A stretch of DNA of 38,593 nt. Source: an uncultured Bacteroidales bacterium (GTDB taxonomy: Bacteria > Bacteroidota > Bacteroidia > Bacteroidales > UBA932). Positions 8,601 through 18,198 of the stretch are shown in pieces. Position 1 is the stretch's first letter, and the number at the start of each line of letters is the position of its first letter. The translations under genes were made by a program, and so were the position numbers. Under the pieces are notes generated by a model. That model was not told where the DNA came from. It saw nothing but the letters and a program-made list of their open reading frames with translations, and did no database searches. The stretch spans positions 1-38,593 of the forward strand of contig CALZOR010000011.1 in the NCBI GenBank assembly GCA_945827785.1. The letters are read 5' to 3'.

Positions 8601-8632
8601 CAAAGGTAGTAATTCTTTTCGTATTTACCAAA
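8601..8632 (-). promoter_or_regulatory. Promoter of the rplM-rpsI-rpsB-tsf operon
   Basis: On the minus strand TTTG (8632-8629) is followed after 20 bases by TACCTTTG (8608-8601). Both boxes and the spacing match the Bacteroidota sigma-ABfr consensus TTTG-N19-21-TAnnTTTG. It is the best promoter in the window. Confidence 0.8.
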
Positions 8633-8648
8633 TTTTGAAACAGATGAA

Positions 8649-10337
8649 CTATTTGATATTTTTAAGGCTGCGGATGGTTTTGGCCACATTGACAAGGTGG
8701 TCTGCAATACGCTCGGTATTGGAAGAGAGCGAAAGATACTGCGAACCTACCTCAGGAGAGCAGATACCCTCTGAAAGGCGCTTGATATGATGGTCTTCCA
8801 TCATCTTGGTAAAGTCATCGACCTTCTCCTCAACCTCGTTGGCCTGGTCAAGGGCATGGAAGTCTTCATCTTCATAAGCCTTCATGGCGAAGTTGTAGAG
8901 GTCGGTAATCATGACCTGCAGGGCATTGATCTCTTCCAGAGCATCCTCTGAGAAGCCCTTGCCGACATTTTCCATTGCCTCCGAATACTCGAGGATGTTC
9001 TCTGCATAGTCACCGATACGCTCAATGTCACGCACAGTGCGGTAGGTAGTTGCCAGATAGACGTGGTCGCGCTCGCTTATTCCCTTGTGCTCTGAGAGTT
9101 TCACGACAAAATCCACAAGGGCGCGGTTGATGAAATTGATTTCATCCTCCGTCTTTTCGAATTTCTCCTTCTCATTGAATGTCAGGGTGCTGACCATGTA
9201 GAGGGCACGGTTGAAGTTTTCCATTGCCAAGGTTGACATTCTGATGATTTCCTGCTTAGTCTGCTGAACTGCCACAGGAGGGGTCTTGAGCATATTCTCA
9301 TCCACATAGTGAAGGCGAGGCTCGTCCGGGTTAACAACAGATGAATCCGGAATCAATCTTACCACCGTCCTGACAAGAAGGTCAGTAAGAGGAAGTATGC
9401 AGATAACTGTAATTACATTGAAGAATGTGTGGAACATCGCAAGCTGGGTCTGAGGAGCGCCCGGGAATGCAGTTTCGAAAATTGTTCCGAAATTGAGGCT
9501 GCCTCCCGTGGAGAGTTTCAGAATCCAGCCGACAAGCATGAAGAGAATGACACCGGCACAGTTGAAGATCAAGTGGATGAGAGCCGTGCGTTTTGCGTTC
9601 TTGCTGCTTGTGATACCGGCGATGATTGCCACGACGCAGGATCCGATATTGGAACCCATTGTCAGATATATGCCCTGCTCAAGAGAAACGAGTCCTGTCA
9701 CAACCATCGCAAGAGCGATTGAAGTCATGACGGATGAACTCTGGATTATTGCTGTGAAGATCGCGCCTAAGACAACAAGGAGAATCGGGCTGCCTATCGA
9801 GGCGAGGAAGGTCTTGACGCTGTCGAGGTTTGCAAAATCCTCCATCGAGCCGCTCATGAGGGACAGACCGACGAAGAGCATACCGAAACCTGTCAGGATT
9901 CCTCCCATCGTCTTCCAAGAACTTTTCTTTGAGAACATGCTCAGGAATGCTCCCATTCCTGCGAAAGCGGAAAATATAACTGAAGTTGAAATTCCGCCGC
10001 CTCCGAACATACCGAGGGCGACAATCTGTGCCGTGACGGTCGTACCGATGTTTGCTCCGTAGATTATCGTCGCCGCCTGGGAGAGGGAAATTATGCCGGC
10101 ATTGACGAAACCGATCGTCATCACTGTCGTTGCTCCCGAGCTCTGGATTGCCGCAGTTCCCAGCGTTCCTATGCCGACTCCAAGAAGCTTGCTCTTGGAT
10201 GCCTTTGCAAACATGTGTTTCAATCTTTCAGAACTTGCGGCTTCGAGGTTGGAGCTCATCATCTGGCAGGCGATGAGGAAGATACCGATACCTGCAAGAA
10301 GAGTCAAGATGGCAGAAATGACTGCTGTTGTTCCCAT
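8649..10337 (-). CDS. Na+/phosphate cotransporter of the NptA/SLC34 type with C-terminal PhoU-like domain
   Basis: The 562-residue protein has two inverted transmembrane repeats, each with the family's QSS motif: QSSGATT at residues 65-71 and QSSSVMT at 199-205. Both are thought to line the Na+/phosphate site. About eight to nine hydrophobic spans cover residues 1-320. The cytoplasmic tail (about 350-550) is helical and PhoU-like (RTVRDIERIGDYAENILEYS, LSLSSNTERIADHLVNVAKT). PhoU tails usually gauge phosphate state. It should take up phosphate at the inner membrane. It appears monocistronic, between the rplM promoter and its own promoter box; no pst genes are in view. Confidence 0.9.
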   Translation of the reverse strand: MGTTAVISAILTLLAGIGIFLIACQMMSSNLEAASSERLKHMFAKASKSKLLGVGIGTLGTAAIQSSGATTVMTIGFVNAGIISLSQAATIIYGANIGTTVTAQIVALGMFGGGGISTSVIFSAFAGMGAFLSMFSKKSSWKTMGGILTGFGMLFVGLSLMSGSMEDFANLDSVKTFLASIGSPILLVVLGAIFTAIIQSSSVMTSIALAMVVTGLVSLEQGIYLTMGSNIGSCVVAIIAGITSSKNAKRTALIHLIFNCAGVILFMLVGWILKLSTGGSLNFGTIFETAFPGAPQTQLAMFHTFFNVITVICILPLTDLLVRTVVRLIPDSSVVNPDEPRLHYVDENMLKTPPVAVQQTKQEIIRMSTLAMENFNRALYMVSTLTFNEKEKFEKTEDEINFINRALVDFVVKLSEHKGISERDHVYLATTYRTVRDIERIGDYAENILEYSEAMENVGKGFSEDALEEINALQVMITDLYNFAMKAYEDEDFHALDQANEVEEKVDDFTKMMEDHHIKRLSEGICSPEVGSQYLSLSSNTERIADHLVNVAKTIRSLKNIK

Positions 10338-10389
10338 TATAAGTTACTTAGGTTTAACAAAATGAAATAGCTTTCGGGCAAAATCGGCA

Positions 10390-10397
10390 CAAATTTA
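10390..10397 (-). promoter_or_regulatory. -7 promoter box for the Na/Pi cotransporter gene
   Basis: The minus strand reads TAAATTTG, an exact TAnnTTTG match, 52 bases before the ATG. The upstream DNA is very AT-rich and lacks a clear -33 TTTG. The downstream end of the guaB operon lies just upstream, with a weak imperfect hairpin (AACTTAATGCGAACTTAGGTT) followed by T-rich sequence that might end that transcript. Confidence 0.45.
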
Positions 10398-10457
10398 ATT
10401 AAAAATTAACATTTCCCATAAAAAATTAACCTAAGTTCGCATTAAGTTCGGAGAGTT

Positions 10458-13034
10458 TCATTTCCTTTTCTTGAGCTGTTCCTTTTCCAGTTTCTTCAGA
10501 TATCTCTGACGATATTTTTCAAGCACCTGTGCATCTTTTTCCGCCTGTTTCGCAGCAGCCTCCAGGGCTTTTCGCTTCTTCTTCCGAAGCTTTTTCAGTT
10601 TCTTCTCTTCCCTGGCCTTGAGTTTCTCCGCATCCAAGCGGTCCTTTTCCGCCCAGCGTTCATCCTTGGCCTTGTTGCGTGCCTCCACGACGGCAGCACG
10701 TTCCGCTGCTTTCTTCTCCTTTTGCTGTTTTTTCAGGGCCTTCGGGTCCATGACAGGTTCCGCTTTTGCCGAGTCTGAAACAGTGGCAAGAGAGTCTGAC
10801 ACGGCAGAAAGAGAGTCGGCCGGGGCTTTAAGGGAGTCAAGCCTGGTTTTCAGGCTGTCTGCCCTGTTGTCAAGCGAATCCCTTGCGGACTCCAGATTCT
10901 TCTCAACAAATGCGAGTGCTGCGCTGTCCTTTGCAGCAAGGGAATCAAGCCTCTGCTGCTCGGCCCTTCTGCGCTCTTCCAGCTGCCTTTCACGCTCGCG
11001 CACCACCCGCAGGGAATCTCGCACACGTATCTGGCGGTTGATGTCGGAAATATAACCCGGGAAATAAATGTCCGTCTGGGTGAATTTTGCTCTCGGACGG
11101 GCATTGTACTTTAGCCTCTGACTCGGCCGTAGAGACAGCGGAGTCACGGCATTGCGGTCTACAGGGCGCAGCTCAGGAGTCCATTTGAAACCTTTGAGTT
11201 TCTGCTCTTCCTTGGAAAGCTGGACGACAGGATAGCCGTCATTCTTCGGCTCATCGTAGTAATAAACCTTCTGTATCTCTCCGTTCTTGAAGATTGCCGA
11301 GAGCATCTTGGACTCCGACTTGTTCACGGTTGCAAGGACTTCCTGCTCCTCAAGGAAGAAGACGGCTGAAGCTCCTCCAAGCACGTCAAAACGCTCCAGA
11401 GCCGAATTCTCTCCGAAATATGCAAGCATTTCCGCGCCCTTTATCTGATCGAAGAGATTCTGGTCTTCCTGAATGGTTATGAAGGAGTTGGACATGAGGC
11501 TGGCTTTGTTTACAGAGCCTTCCCTTACGGCAACGAAGATGCTGTCTGCCGAATACTGCCTGACTCTTTCCTGCCATATTACGGGCTCATTGAAAAGCCG
11601 CGCAAGAGAGTCCAGGTCGCAGTACAGCAGCGAATCACAGACAATCTGCATGTCCTTCTTGTATATCTTAACATTTTTGTTTGCCTTGAGAAAACCCATC
11701 CTGGTGGTATCCTTCGGCGGTTCCGGAGGGATCACGGCAAGGGTGTCGGCCGCTGTCTGCACTCCGACGGCCAGAGAATCACTTGAAGCTTTCTGCTGAG
11801 ATGCAGACTGAGAATTCCGCTGAGGGCCAGCCTGAGGATTTGGATGAGAGTTCTGCTGAGGATTTGGCTGAGATTTCTGGGAAGCCTTCGCAGCAGCAGC
11901 CGCTGACTTCGCCCTGTAGTTAGGGTCGTTCTGGGCGGCTTCCTCCGCAGCCTTGGCAGCTTCCTCCGCTGCTTTCTTGCGATAATTTCCGACCGGATCC
12001 ACATCCATGTTGGCAAGCCTTTCCTTTGCATGGACAACCTCTATGCTGTCGACATCGCACATCCTTATTGACTGATAAACAAGATGTTCCGCACCGAGAT
12101 ACACAGTATCCACGGAGCCGTTCTGTTCCTGAGTCTGGGTGATTACGGCCGGTTTGCGGGTAAGGGTGACAGTTGAAGAGGAATCCGCATAATGAATCCT
12201 GCCGGCAAGCGCAAAGACATTCCTTGTCGTGTCGCTGACCTGAACATGGCCAAGCATTTCCACATCAGAAGTAGCTCTATAGAAATACAGGCTGTCGCAC
12301 CATCCTTCCTGGTCCTCGGACATCACATGGACATTGTCCCGGAAAAAGAAGGTTTCGCGTGAACGATCGTACCAGCCCCCTGAAGACGAAAGCATATTAT
12401 CATCTTTCCAGGCATCAGTGCTGCTTGAAAATGTCGCAAGGTCATAATCCGACTGATATTTCAGGCTTCCGGTCTTTACGAATATGGAATCCGTGAACAT
12501 GTTAACATTCCCGGTGAACGTGAATGTCTTGATCTTCGAATCGTATGTTCCGTCGGAACTTTCTATGATCTGGCCGTCCTTGTCACGCATCGACGCGCCG
12601 TTGCGGAAAATCGCGACAGAGTCCTTGGTATTATAGTCCAGATGCCTGGTTCTCAATGTATTGTGATCCTTATCCTGGAGCTGAACGAGCGTACCTCGAA
12701 ACTGGGCGAGGTCGTCATCGATGAGGTATGTCAGCTTGTCGCTGTCGAGGACGGTCTCCTCCTGGAGAATCCTGACGTTTCCCCATGCCTCGATGAAACG
12801 GCTGTCAACATTCCAGTAGGCTGTGTCGCATATCAGATAGGTTCCATTGTGCAGGAAACGTGCAGGACCGATGATTTTTCTGTAACTTGCCCCTTCGACA
12901 TCAACCATCTGGGCGGAAGTCGCACTCATGAGAATGACCAGACTGTCCTTCTGCTCCTGAGCCTGGATATGGATGGAGTACAGAAGTGACAGGATGGTCA
13001 CAAGAATATATGCTGCCTTCCGCAATGCCTTCAT
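10458..13034 (-). CDS. OstA/LptA-like periplasmic protein with long Lys/Ala-rich C-terminal extension
   Basis: The 858-residue protein has a signal peptide (residues 1-25, ending IHIQAQ) and repeated OstA/LptA-type beta-jellyroll segments over about 30-330 and 440-600. Typical phrases are GNVRILQEETVLDSDKLTYL, FTGNVNMFTDSIFVKTGSL and LGHVQVSDT. LptA-like folds form the bridge that carries LPS to the outer membrane, so a role in LPS export or outer-membrane assembly is likely. A Gln/Asn/Ser-rich linker (about 375-420) splits the two blocks. The last 180 residues are low-complexity, rich in Ser/Asp then Lys/Arg/Glu/Ala, likely coiled coil. It starts 3 bases after the preceding chaperone gene. 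The exact role of this long Bacteroidota form is unproven. Confidence 0.82.
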   Translation of the reverse strand: MKALRKAAYILVTILSLLYSIHIQAQEQKDSLVILMSATSAQMVDVEGASYRKIIGPARFLHNGTYLICDTAYWNVDSRFIEAWGNVRILQEETVLDSDKLTYLIDDDLAQFRGTLVQLQDKDHNTLRTRHLDYNTKDSVAIFRNGASMRDKDGQIIESSDGTYDSKIKTFTFTGNVNMFTDSIFVKTGSLKYQSDYDLATFSSSTDAWKDDNMLSSSGGWYDRSRETFFFRDNVHVMSEDQEGWCDSLYFYRATSDVEMLGHVQVSDTTRNVFALAGRIHYADSSSTVTLTRKPAVITQTQEQNGSVDTVYLGAEHLVYQSIRMCDVDSIEVVHAKERLANMDVDPVGNYRKKAAEEAAKAAEEAAQNDPNYRAKSAAAAAKASQKSQPNPQQNSHPNPQAGPQRNSQSASQQKASSDSLAVGVQTAADTLAVIPPEPPKDTTRMGFLKANKNVKIYKKDMQIVCDSLLYCDLDSLARLFNEPVIWQERVRQYSADSIFVAVREGSVNKASLMSNSFITIQEDQNLFDQIKGAEMLAYFGENSALERFDVLGGASAVFFLEEQEVLATVNKSESKMLSAIFKNGEIQKVYYYDEPKNDGYPVVQLSKEEQKLKGFKWTPELRPVDRNAVTPLSLRPSQRLKYNARPRAKFTQTDIYFPGYISDINRQIRVRDSLRVVRERERQLEERRRAEQQRLDSLAAKDSAALAFVEKNLESARDSLDNRADSLKTRLDSLKAPADSLSAVSDSLATVSDSAKAEPVMDPKALKKQQKEKKAAERAAVVEARNKAKDERWAEKDRLDAEKLKAREEKKLKKLRKKKRKALEAAAKQAEKDAQVLEKYRQRYLKKLEKEQLKKRK

Positions 13035-13037
13035 AAG

Positions 13038-14423
13038 CTATTCTGCCTTGCGGAATTTTTCCTCCCAGCCATCACGGTCGAAAGCGCAGTCCTTGAAAAG
13101 CGGGTCGATTATGATGTAGGTGGAAGCGATTTTTGAATTGATAAACTTGTCAATGGCTTTTGACGATGCTGCCTGTTTTGCTTGCGACAGGAGAAGGTCA
13201 TAGTCATTGTTGAAAGTGGCCGTATGGGACGGAAGAATCTTGTCAACCTTGATGATCTTATATACGGTGTTTCCGTTACGGCCCTCATTATCAAGAGATT
13301 CTACCGGTTCTGATATTTCTCCTTCCTTCAACTCCCTGATTGCATAATAGTCCTGTGGCTTGAGCTGGTCAATCTCGAAATATGAAGAACCTGTGTTCGG
13401 ATCCGACATCTGTCCGCCGTTTGTTCTGGTTGCCGGGTCTTCGGAATAGAAACGTGCGGCGAGATCGAATGAGATATTGTCTGCCAGGAGCTCCGTGCGG
13501 AGGCTGTCAAGAGTATGGAAGGCTGTACTGCGGTCTTCAGCAGTATATTCCGGTTTGAGAAGTATATGACGGGCATTGAACATATCTCCCTTTTTCTCAA
13601 GCACTTCGATGATATGGAATCCGTCCGGAGTCTCTATAATCTGGGAAACGATGCCCGGCTTCAAAGACATGGCCGCATCTGAGAATGGAGTCCAGAATAT
13701 TGATTTTGAAGCCATTCCGAGCTCTCCTCCACGGCGTGCGCTGCCCGGGTCCTGAGAATAGATACGGGCAAGGGTCGAGAACTTCTCCCCGTTGATGATC
13801 CTCTCGCGGATTGCAAGCAGCCTTTCCTTCACGGCAAGGTTTGCAGCCTCACGGTCAGGATAGATACAGATCTGGCTGAGCTGGTACTTGTCCGGCACAA
13901 CCGGCAGGTCCTCCTTGTCACAACTTTCGATATATTTCTCGACATCATAAGGAGTCAGTTCAGGAATGTCTCCGGCAATCTTGCCCTGCATCTGCTGGGT
14001 AAGGCTCTGTTCCTGAAGCGATTCCTTCCACTCCTGACGGAGCTTGTACATAGGCTTTCCGAAATACTTCTCGACCTCGTCGTCTCCTCCGAGCTGGGTA
14101 CGGATCTGGTCCACTCTGTTTCGCATCTCGGTTTCAACCATATCGTTGTTGATTGTCAGCGAATCCAGACGGGCCTGCATCAGAAAAAGCTTGGACACCA
14201 TCATCGACTCCAGAAGCTCACACCTGAGGTTCCTGTCCGACTTCATGCCGCTGGCCCTCATCATCTGCACCTCTTCCTCAAGCTGGGAGAGCATGATCAT
14301 CTCATTGCCCACGACAGCTATCGACTTATCTATCACACCGTTATATTTTTGTGCTGATGCTGATACCGTTGCAAGAAGCAAGGTCACCACGGCCGGGCCG
14401 CAAAGTATCTTTTTGAAATCCAT
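13038..14423 (-). CDS. SurA-like periplasmic peptidyl-prolyl isomerase with two parvulin domains
   Basis: The 461-residue protein has a signal peptide (residues 1-24, SASAQK), a SurA N-terminal chaperone domain (about 25-170: VIDKSIAVVGNEMIMLSQLE) and two parvulin-type domains (about 178-285 with FSTLARIYSQDPGSARRGGE, and about 285-400 with RHILLKPEY and FSEDPATRTNGGQM in degenerate form). SurA escorts unfolded outer-membrane proteins through the periplasm. The first parvulin looks intact in its SxDpgSa.rGGelG core. It lies between a second SurA-like gene (2-base gap) and the OstA-like gene (3-base gap), which points to a shared outer-membrane assembly task. Confidence 0.9.
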   Translation of the reverse strand: MDFKKILCGPAVVTLLLATVSASAQKYNGVIDKSIAVVGNEMIMLSQLEEEVQMMRASGMKSDRNLRCELLESMMVSKLFLMQARLDSLTINNDMVETEMRNRVDQIRTQLGGDDEVEKYFGKPMYKLRQEWKESLQEQSLTQQMQGKIAGDIPELTPYDVEKYIESCDKEDLPVVPDKYQLSQICIYPDREAANLAVKERLLAIRERIINGEKFSTLARIYSQDPGSARRGGELGMASKSIFWTPFSDAAMSLKPGIVSQIIETPDGFHIIEVLEKKGDMFNARHILLKPEYTAEDRSTAFHTLDSLRTELLADNISFDLAARFYSEDPATRTNGGQMSDPNTGSSYFEIDQLKPQDYYAIRELKEGEISEPVESLDNEGRNGNTVYKIIKVDKILPSHTATFNNDYDLLLSQAKQAASSKAIDKFINSKIASTYIIIDPLFKDCAFDRDGWEEKFRKAE

Positions 14424-14425
14424 AA

Positions 14426-15286
14426 TTAGTATATGACAAATGTTCCGTTTTCGCGCGCTTCCTTAAGCAAGTCCCGTTCCAAACCTGAAATCAGGGCCTG
14501 TTTACGCGAACTGATTATTATATCTTTAATTTTTTCCGTACAATATTCCACGGGAGCAAGCTGCCCGGCTGCCTTCGTCTCGCAGATATAGGCGACATGA
14601 AGCAGACCGGCATCGTCAGTTATGCTCACCCACCTGCCTTTTGCAGCAGAACTAATTGTGTTCCAGTCAGATGAAAACTCCCTTGCGAGAACATTCACAT
14701 CAATCCAGCTGTCGTTCCAGCTGGTGAACTTCATCGCCGAAGAATAGGCAAGGCTGTCCGCCATTGCAACATCTTCCGGGTCTTCCGACGACATTTTCTT
14801 CTTTATCGGCTCCAGTACCGGAGAATCCGGATGGATACAGAGGTACCTTGCCCTGACAATCGGATTCGCGAGGATGAACTTGTCCTTATGAGAATCATAA
14901 TAATCCTGCACCAGATCCGCCGTTACCGCCGTGTCAAGCCTCTGATTCACATATAGTTGCTCATACCGGTACTTGAGAAGGGACCTGCGGTAGTCTTCCA
15001 GTTCGCGGCTTACATCCTGCTCCACCTTCGGGAGCTGCTCCTCTGCGATTGAGAGGAAGACCATGTCCGAAGCCCATGTATTGATGTACTGCAAAGCAAA
15101 ACGGGTACTGTCCTCTCTTGAAAGGCCCTTCGGAATAATCTGATCGAGATCGTGCCTGTATAGCACTCCTTTCCCGGCTTTCGCTACGACATCATCATCG
15201 TGAAGAAACGAGGAAATCGCCCTGCACGAAAAAAGTGACGGCAGGACGATTATGACAAGCAAAGCGATATGAACGCGTCGCTTCAT
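14426..15286 (-). CDS. SurA-like lipoprotein chaperone lacking a recognisable parvulin domain
   Basis: The 286-residue protein begins with a lipoprotein signal (LLVIIVLPSLFSC, Cys21). The body resembles the SurA/PrsA N-terminal chaperone region: VVAKAGKGVLYRHDLDQIIP, then long helices (ALQYINTWASDMVFLSIAEE, YRRSLLKYRYEQLYV) and the 'yydsHkdkFilanPivRaryl' stretch that normally leads into a parvulin domain. That domain's GGelG-type core is not visible. It is therefore probably a lipid-anchored holdase rather than an active isomerase. The ATG directly abuts the guaB stop (15287), and the next chaperone gene starts 2 bases after its own stop, so all are translated from one mRNA. Confidence 0.75.
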   Translation of the reverse strand: MKRRVHIALLVIIVLPSLFSCRAISSFLHDDDVVAKAGKGVLYRHDLDQIIPKGLSREDSTRFALQYINTWASDMVFLSIAEEQLPKVEQDVSRELEDYRRSLLKYRYEQLYVNQRLDTAVTADLVQDYYDSHKDKFILANPIVRARYLCIHPDSPVLEPIKKKMSSEDPEDVAMADSLAYSSAMKFTSWNDSWIDVNVLAREFSSDWNTISSAAKGRWVSITDDAGLLHVAYICETKAAGQLAPVEYCTEKIKDIIISSRKQALISGLERDLLKEARENGTFVIY

Positions 15287-16759
<1,473 letters not shown>

Positions 16760-16774
16760 TCAATAAAAATTTGG

Positions 16775-16782
16775 CAAATATA
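16775..16782 (-). promoter_or_regulatory. -7 promoter box for guaB and the downstream chaperone genes
   Basis: The minus strand reads TATATTTG, an exact TAnnTTTG match, 18 bases before the guaB ATG, which implies a very short 5' leader. No good -33 box is seen at the usual distance. Confidence 0.5.
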
Positions 16783-16999
16783 ACCATTTTCTTTGGAACT
16801 CCGTGCGATTTGTCGCATTTATCATCTGAATAAACATTCCACCGGGCGTACCCTGAATTTTTGCCTGACATCGTTCCGCCTAAACCTATCCTGGAAGTCG
16901 ATATTGCGCAGTGCAATCGTTTTTATATAATACTTCGCAGGGGTAGAATCGGCTGAATGGGTACTAACCCGATAGGCTCCAAGGATAGTAAAATGAAAA

Positions 17000-17053
17000 C
17001 AGTGAACACGGGAATGCCTCTAAGCATGCCCTGTGGCACATCCGCGTTCACTG
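17000..17053. repeat. REPIN-like palindromic unit 1
   Basis: CAGTGAACA (17000-17008) and its inverted copy CGTTCACTG (17045-17053) bound a 54-bp unit. Inside it lies a second hairpin, GGG-A-ATGC (17010-17017) pairing with GCAT-G-CCC (17024-17031). The unit is one of two of identical length. It precedes a Y1/HUH transposase-like gene, the usual setting of a REP doublet next to its RAYT. It overlaps short open frames on both strands that have no coding signature. Confidence 0.6.
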
Positions 17054-17071
17054 AGGCCTCAGGAAGAGCTC

Positions 17072-17125
17072 CAGTGAACACACCACCCCCACAGAAGCCT
17101 TCAGAGGGCATAGTCTTGTTCACTG
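17072..17125. repeat. REPIN-like palindromic unit 2
   Basis: CAGTGAACA (17072-17080) and TGTTCACTG (17117-17125) are perfect 9-base inverted copies bounding a second 54-bp unit, 72 bp downstream of unit 1 and separated from it by 18 bp. The interior differs from unit 1, with a weak CCT-TCAG-AGG hairpin at its centre. The right arm ends 30 bases before the -7 box of the transposase-like gene. The rest of the 443-bp gap (16757-17199) holds the guaB promoter box, a small ATTGC/GCAAT hairpin at 16903-16917 and a GGGT/ACCC hairpin at 16959-16970, and no gene. Confidence 0.6.
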
Positions 17126-17132
17126 AAAACAA

Positions 17133-17163
17133 TTTACAATCTCAGAACTAAATGTTATCTTTG
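17133..17163 (+). promoter_or_regulatory. Promoter of the RAYT-like gene
   Basis: TATCTTTG at 17156-17163 matches TAnnTTTG exactly. TTTA at 17133-17136, 19 bases upstream, is a 3-of-4 match to the -33 TTTG. The start codon follows 36 bases after the -7 box. The promoter sits directly beside palindromic unit 2. Confidence 0.6.
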
Positions 17164-17199
17164 CGAAAATGTTGCGAATAAGGATATGGAGGGAAGGAT

Positions 17200-18096
17200 A
17201 TGAAGACATATTATCATTTATTTGCGAACGGAGCAGATGCCAGAAACTTCATCACATCTGAAGAGGAGATGATAGCGGCATTCAATCGTGTCGGTGTATG
17301 CAAATCGCTTACAGAAGCCGATGTAATCGCTTTTTCTATTGAGGACTCTCACCCACACATACTTTTATGGGGTTCTTTTGAGGAATGCCGGAAATTCCGG
17401 GATTATTATGAAGACATATCTTCACGGTGCATAGCACGAAGGCGCGGTTCGCTTGATGGAGTCACTTTGCATTGCGAGCTATATGAGGTAAACGAAACAT
17501 CTTATCTTCGGAATGTTGCAGCATACACCATAATCCAGGCTACAAAAGATGGGAAAAATGTAATGCCTTACGATTATCTTTATGGTACAGGCTCACTCTA
17601 TTTCCGTTCCGGCAGATATGCCCTTCCCTGGATGATAGATGATAATGGGGGCATCGTCAGACCGATATGCTTCAGAGAGTTGTCGGAAAGACAGAAACGC
17701 CTGCTATGTGGCTCAACATCACGAATACCGGATGACTGGCTGGTGTGCAACGGATTCATTCTTCCCACCAATTATGTAGATATTACCCGCTTTGAAGAAA
17801 TATATCGTACACATAATTGTTTTCGTGTATTCTTATCATCCGGAAAGAATAAATACACCGATGTTCTGGACAAAATGGCTTCAGTCAGAGGAATTATGAT
17901 AGATGACCACGAGGCAAGGAAGTTATGTGAAGCCATGTGTATGGACCTGTTCGGCAGGAAAGGCACAAGACACATCACCCCGGAGCAAAGGATGAATCTT
18001 GCACGGGAGCTATACAAAAAGTACACGCTCTCGACACGACAACTATCAATTCTGACAAAATTGCCTGAAGAAGAAATTTGCAAGTACATCAGATAA
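17200..18096 (+). CDS. Divergent Y1/HUH transposase of RAYT type with C-terminal helix-turn-helix
   Basis: The 298-residue protein fits the Y1 single-strand transposase plan. It has an N-terminal YYHLFANGADARNFITSEEE like the 'yHv..RG..r..iF' start of RAYTs; an HUH-type motif HPHILLWG with His51 and His53; and a candidate nucleophile Tyr109 in YTIIQ, matching the YxxxQ arrangement of IS200/IS605 TnpA. The next segment, PYDYLYGTGSLYF, resembles the 'yp.sSy..Y' part of RAYTs. The C-terminal 45 residues (ITPEQRMNLARELYKKYTLS, RQLSILTKLPEEEICKYIR) look like a DNA-binding helix-turn-helix. It would cut and join hairpin-forming single-stranded DNA. It stands alone with its own promoter beside two palindromic units. 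No flanking IS ends or target duplications are seen, so it is probably a domesticated single-copy gene. Confidence 0.7.
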   Translation: MKTYYHLFANGADARNFITSEEEMIAAFNRVGVCKSLTEADVIAFSIEDSHPHILLWGSFEECRKFRDYYEDISSRCIARRRGSLDGVTLHCELYEVNETSYLRNVAAYTIIQATKDGKNVMPYDYLYGTGSLYFRSGRYALPWMIDDNGGIVRPICFRELSERQKRLLCGSTSRIPDDWLVCNGFILPTNYVDITRFEEIYRTHNCFRVFLSSGKNKYTDVLDKMASVRGIMIDDHEARKLCEAMCMDLFGRKGTRHITPEQRMNLARELYKKYTLSTRQLSILTKLPEEEICKYIR

Positions 18097-18198
18097 GGAT
18101 TGGAGAGAATATGAAACATTTATCACGAATGTATTCCCCGCATCCACTCCCGTCTTCAACATCCGAAGAGGCCAGGAAGGTAATCCATTACGGATATA

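Noticed and set aside
16903..16925. ATTGC-N5-GCAAT hairpin followed by CGTTTTT on the plus strand, resembling a small terminator
   Set aside because: No plus-strand gene lies upstream to be terminated (guaB runs the other way); the stem is only 5 bp.
16923..17151. Short open frames on both strands (about 64-69 codons) across the palindromic units
   Set aside because: Each reads through the inverted repeats, giving mirrored low-information peptides (VNT/FTE repeats); the promoter of the transposase-like gene overlaps their ends and neither has a convincing ribosome-binding site.
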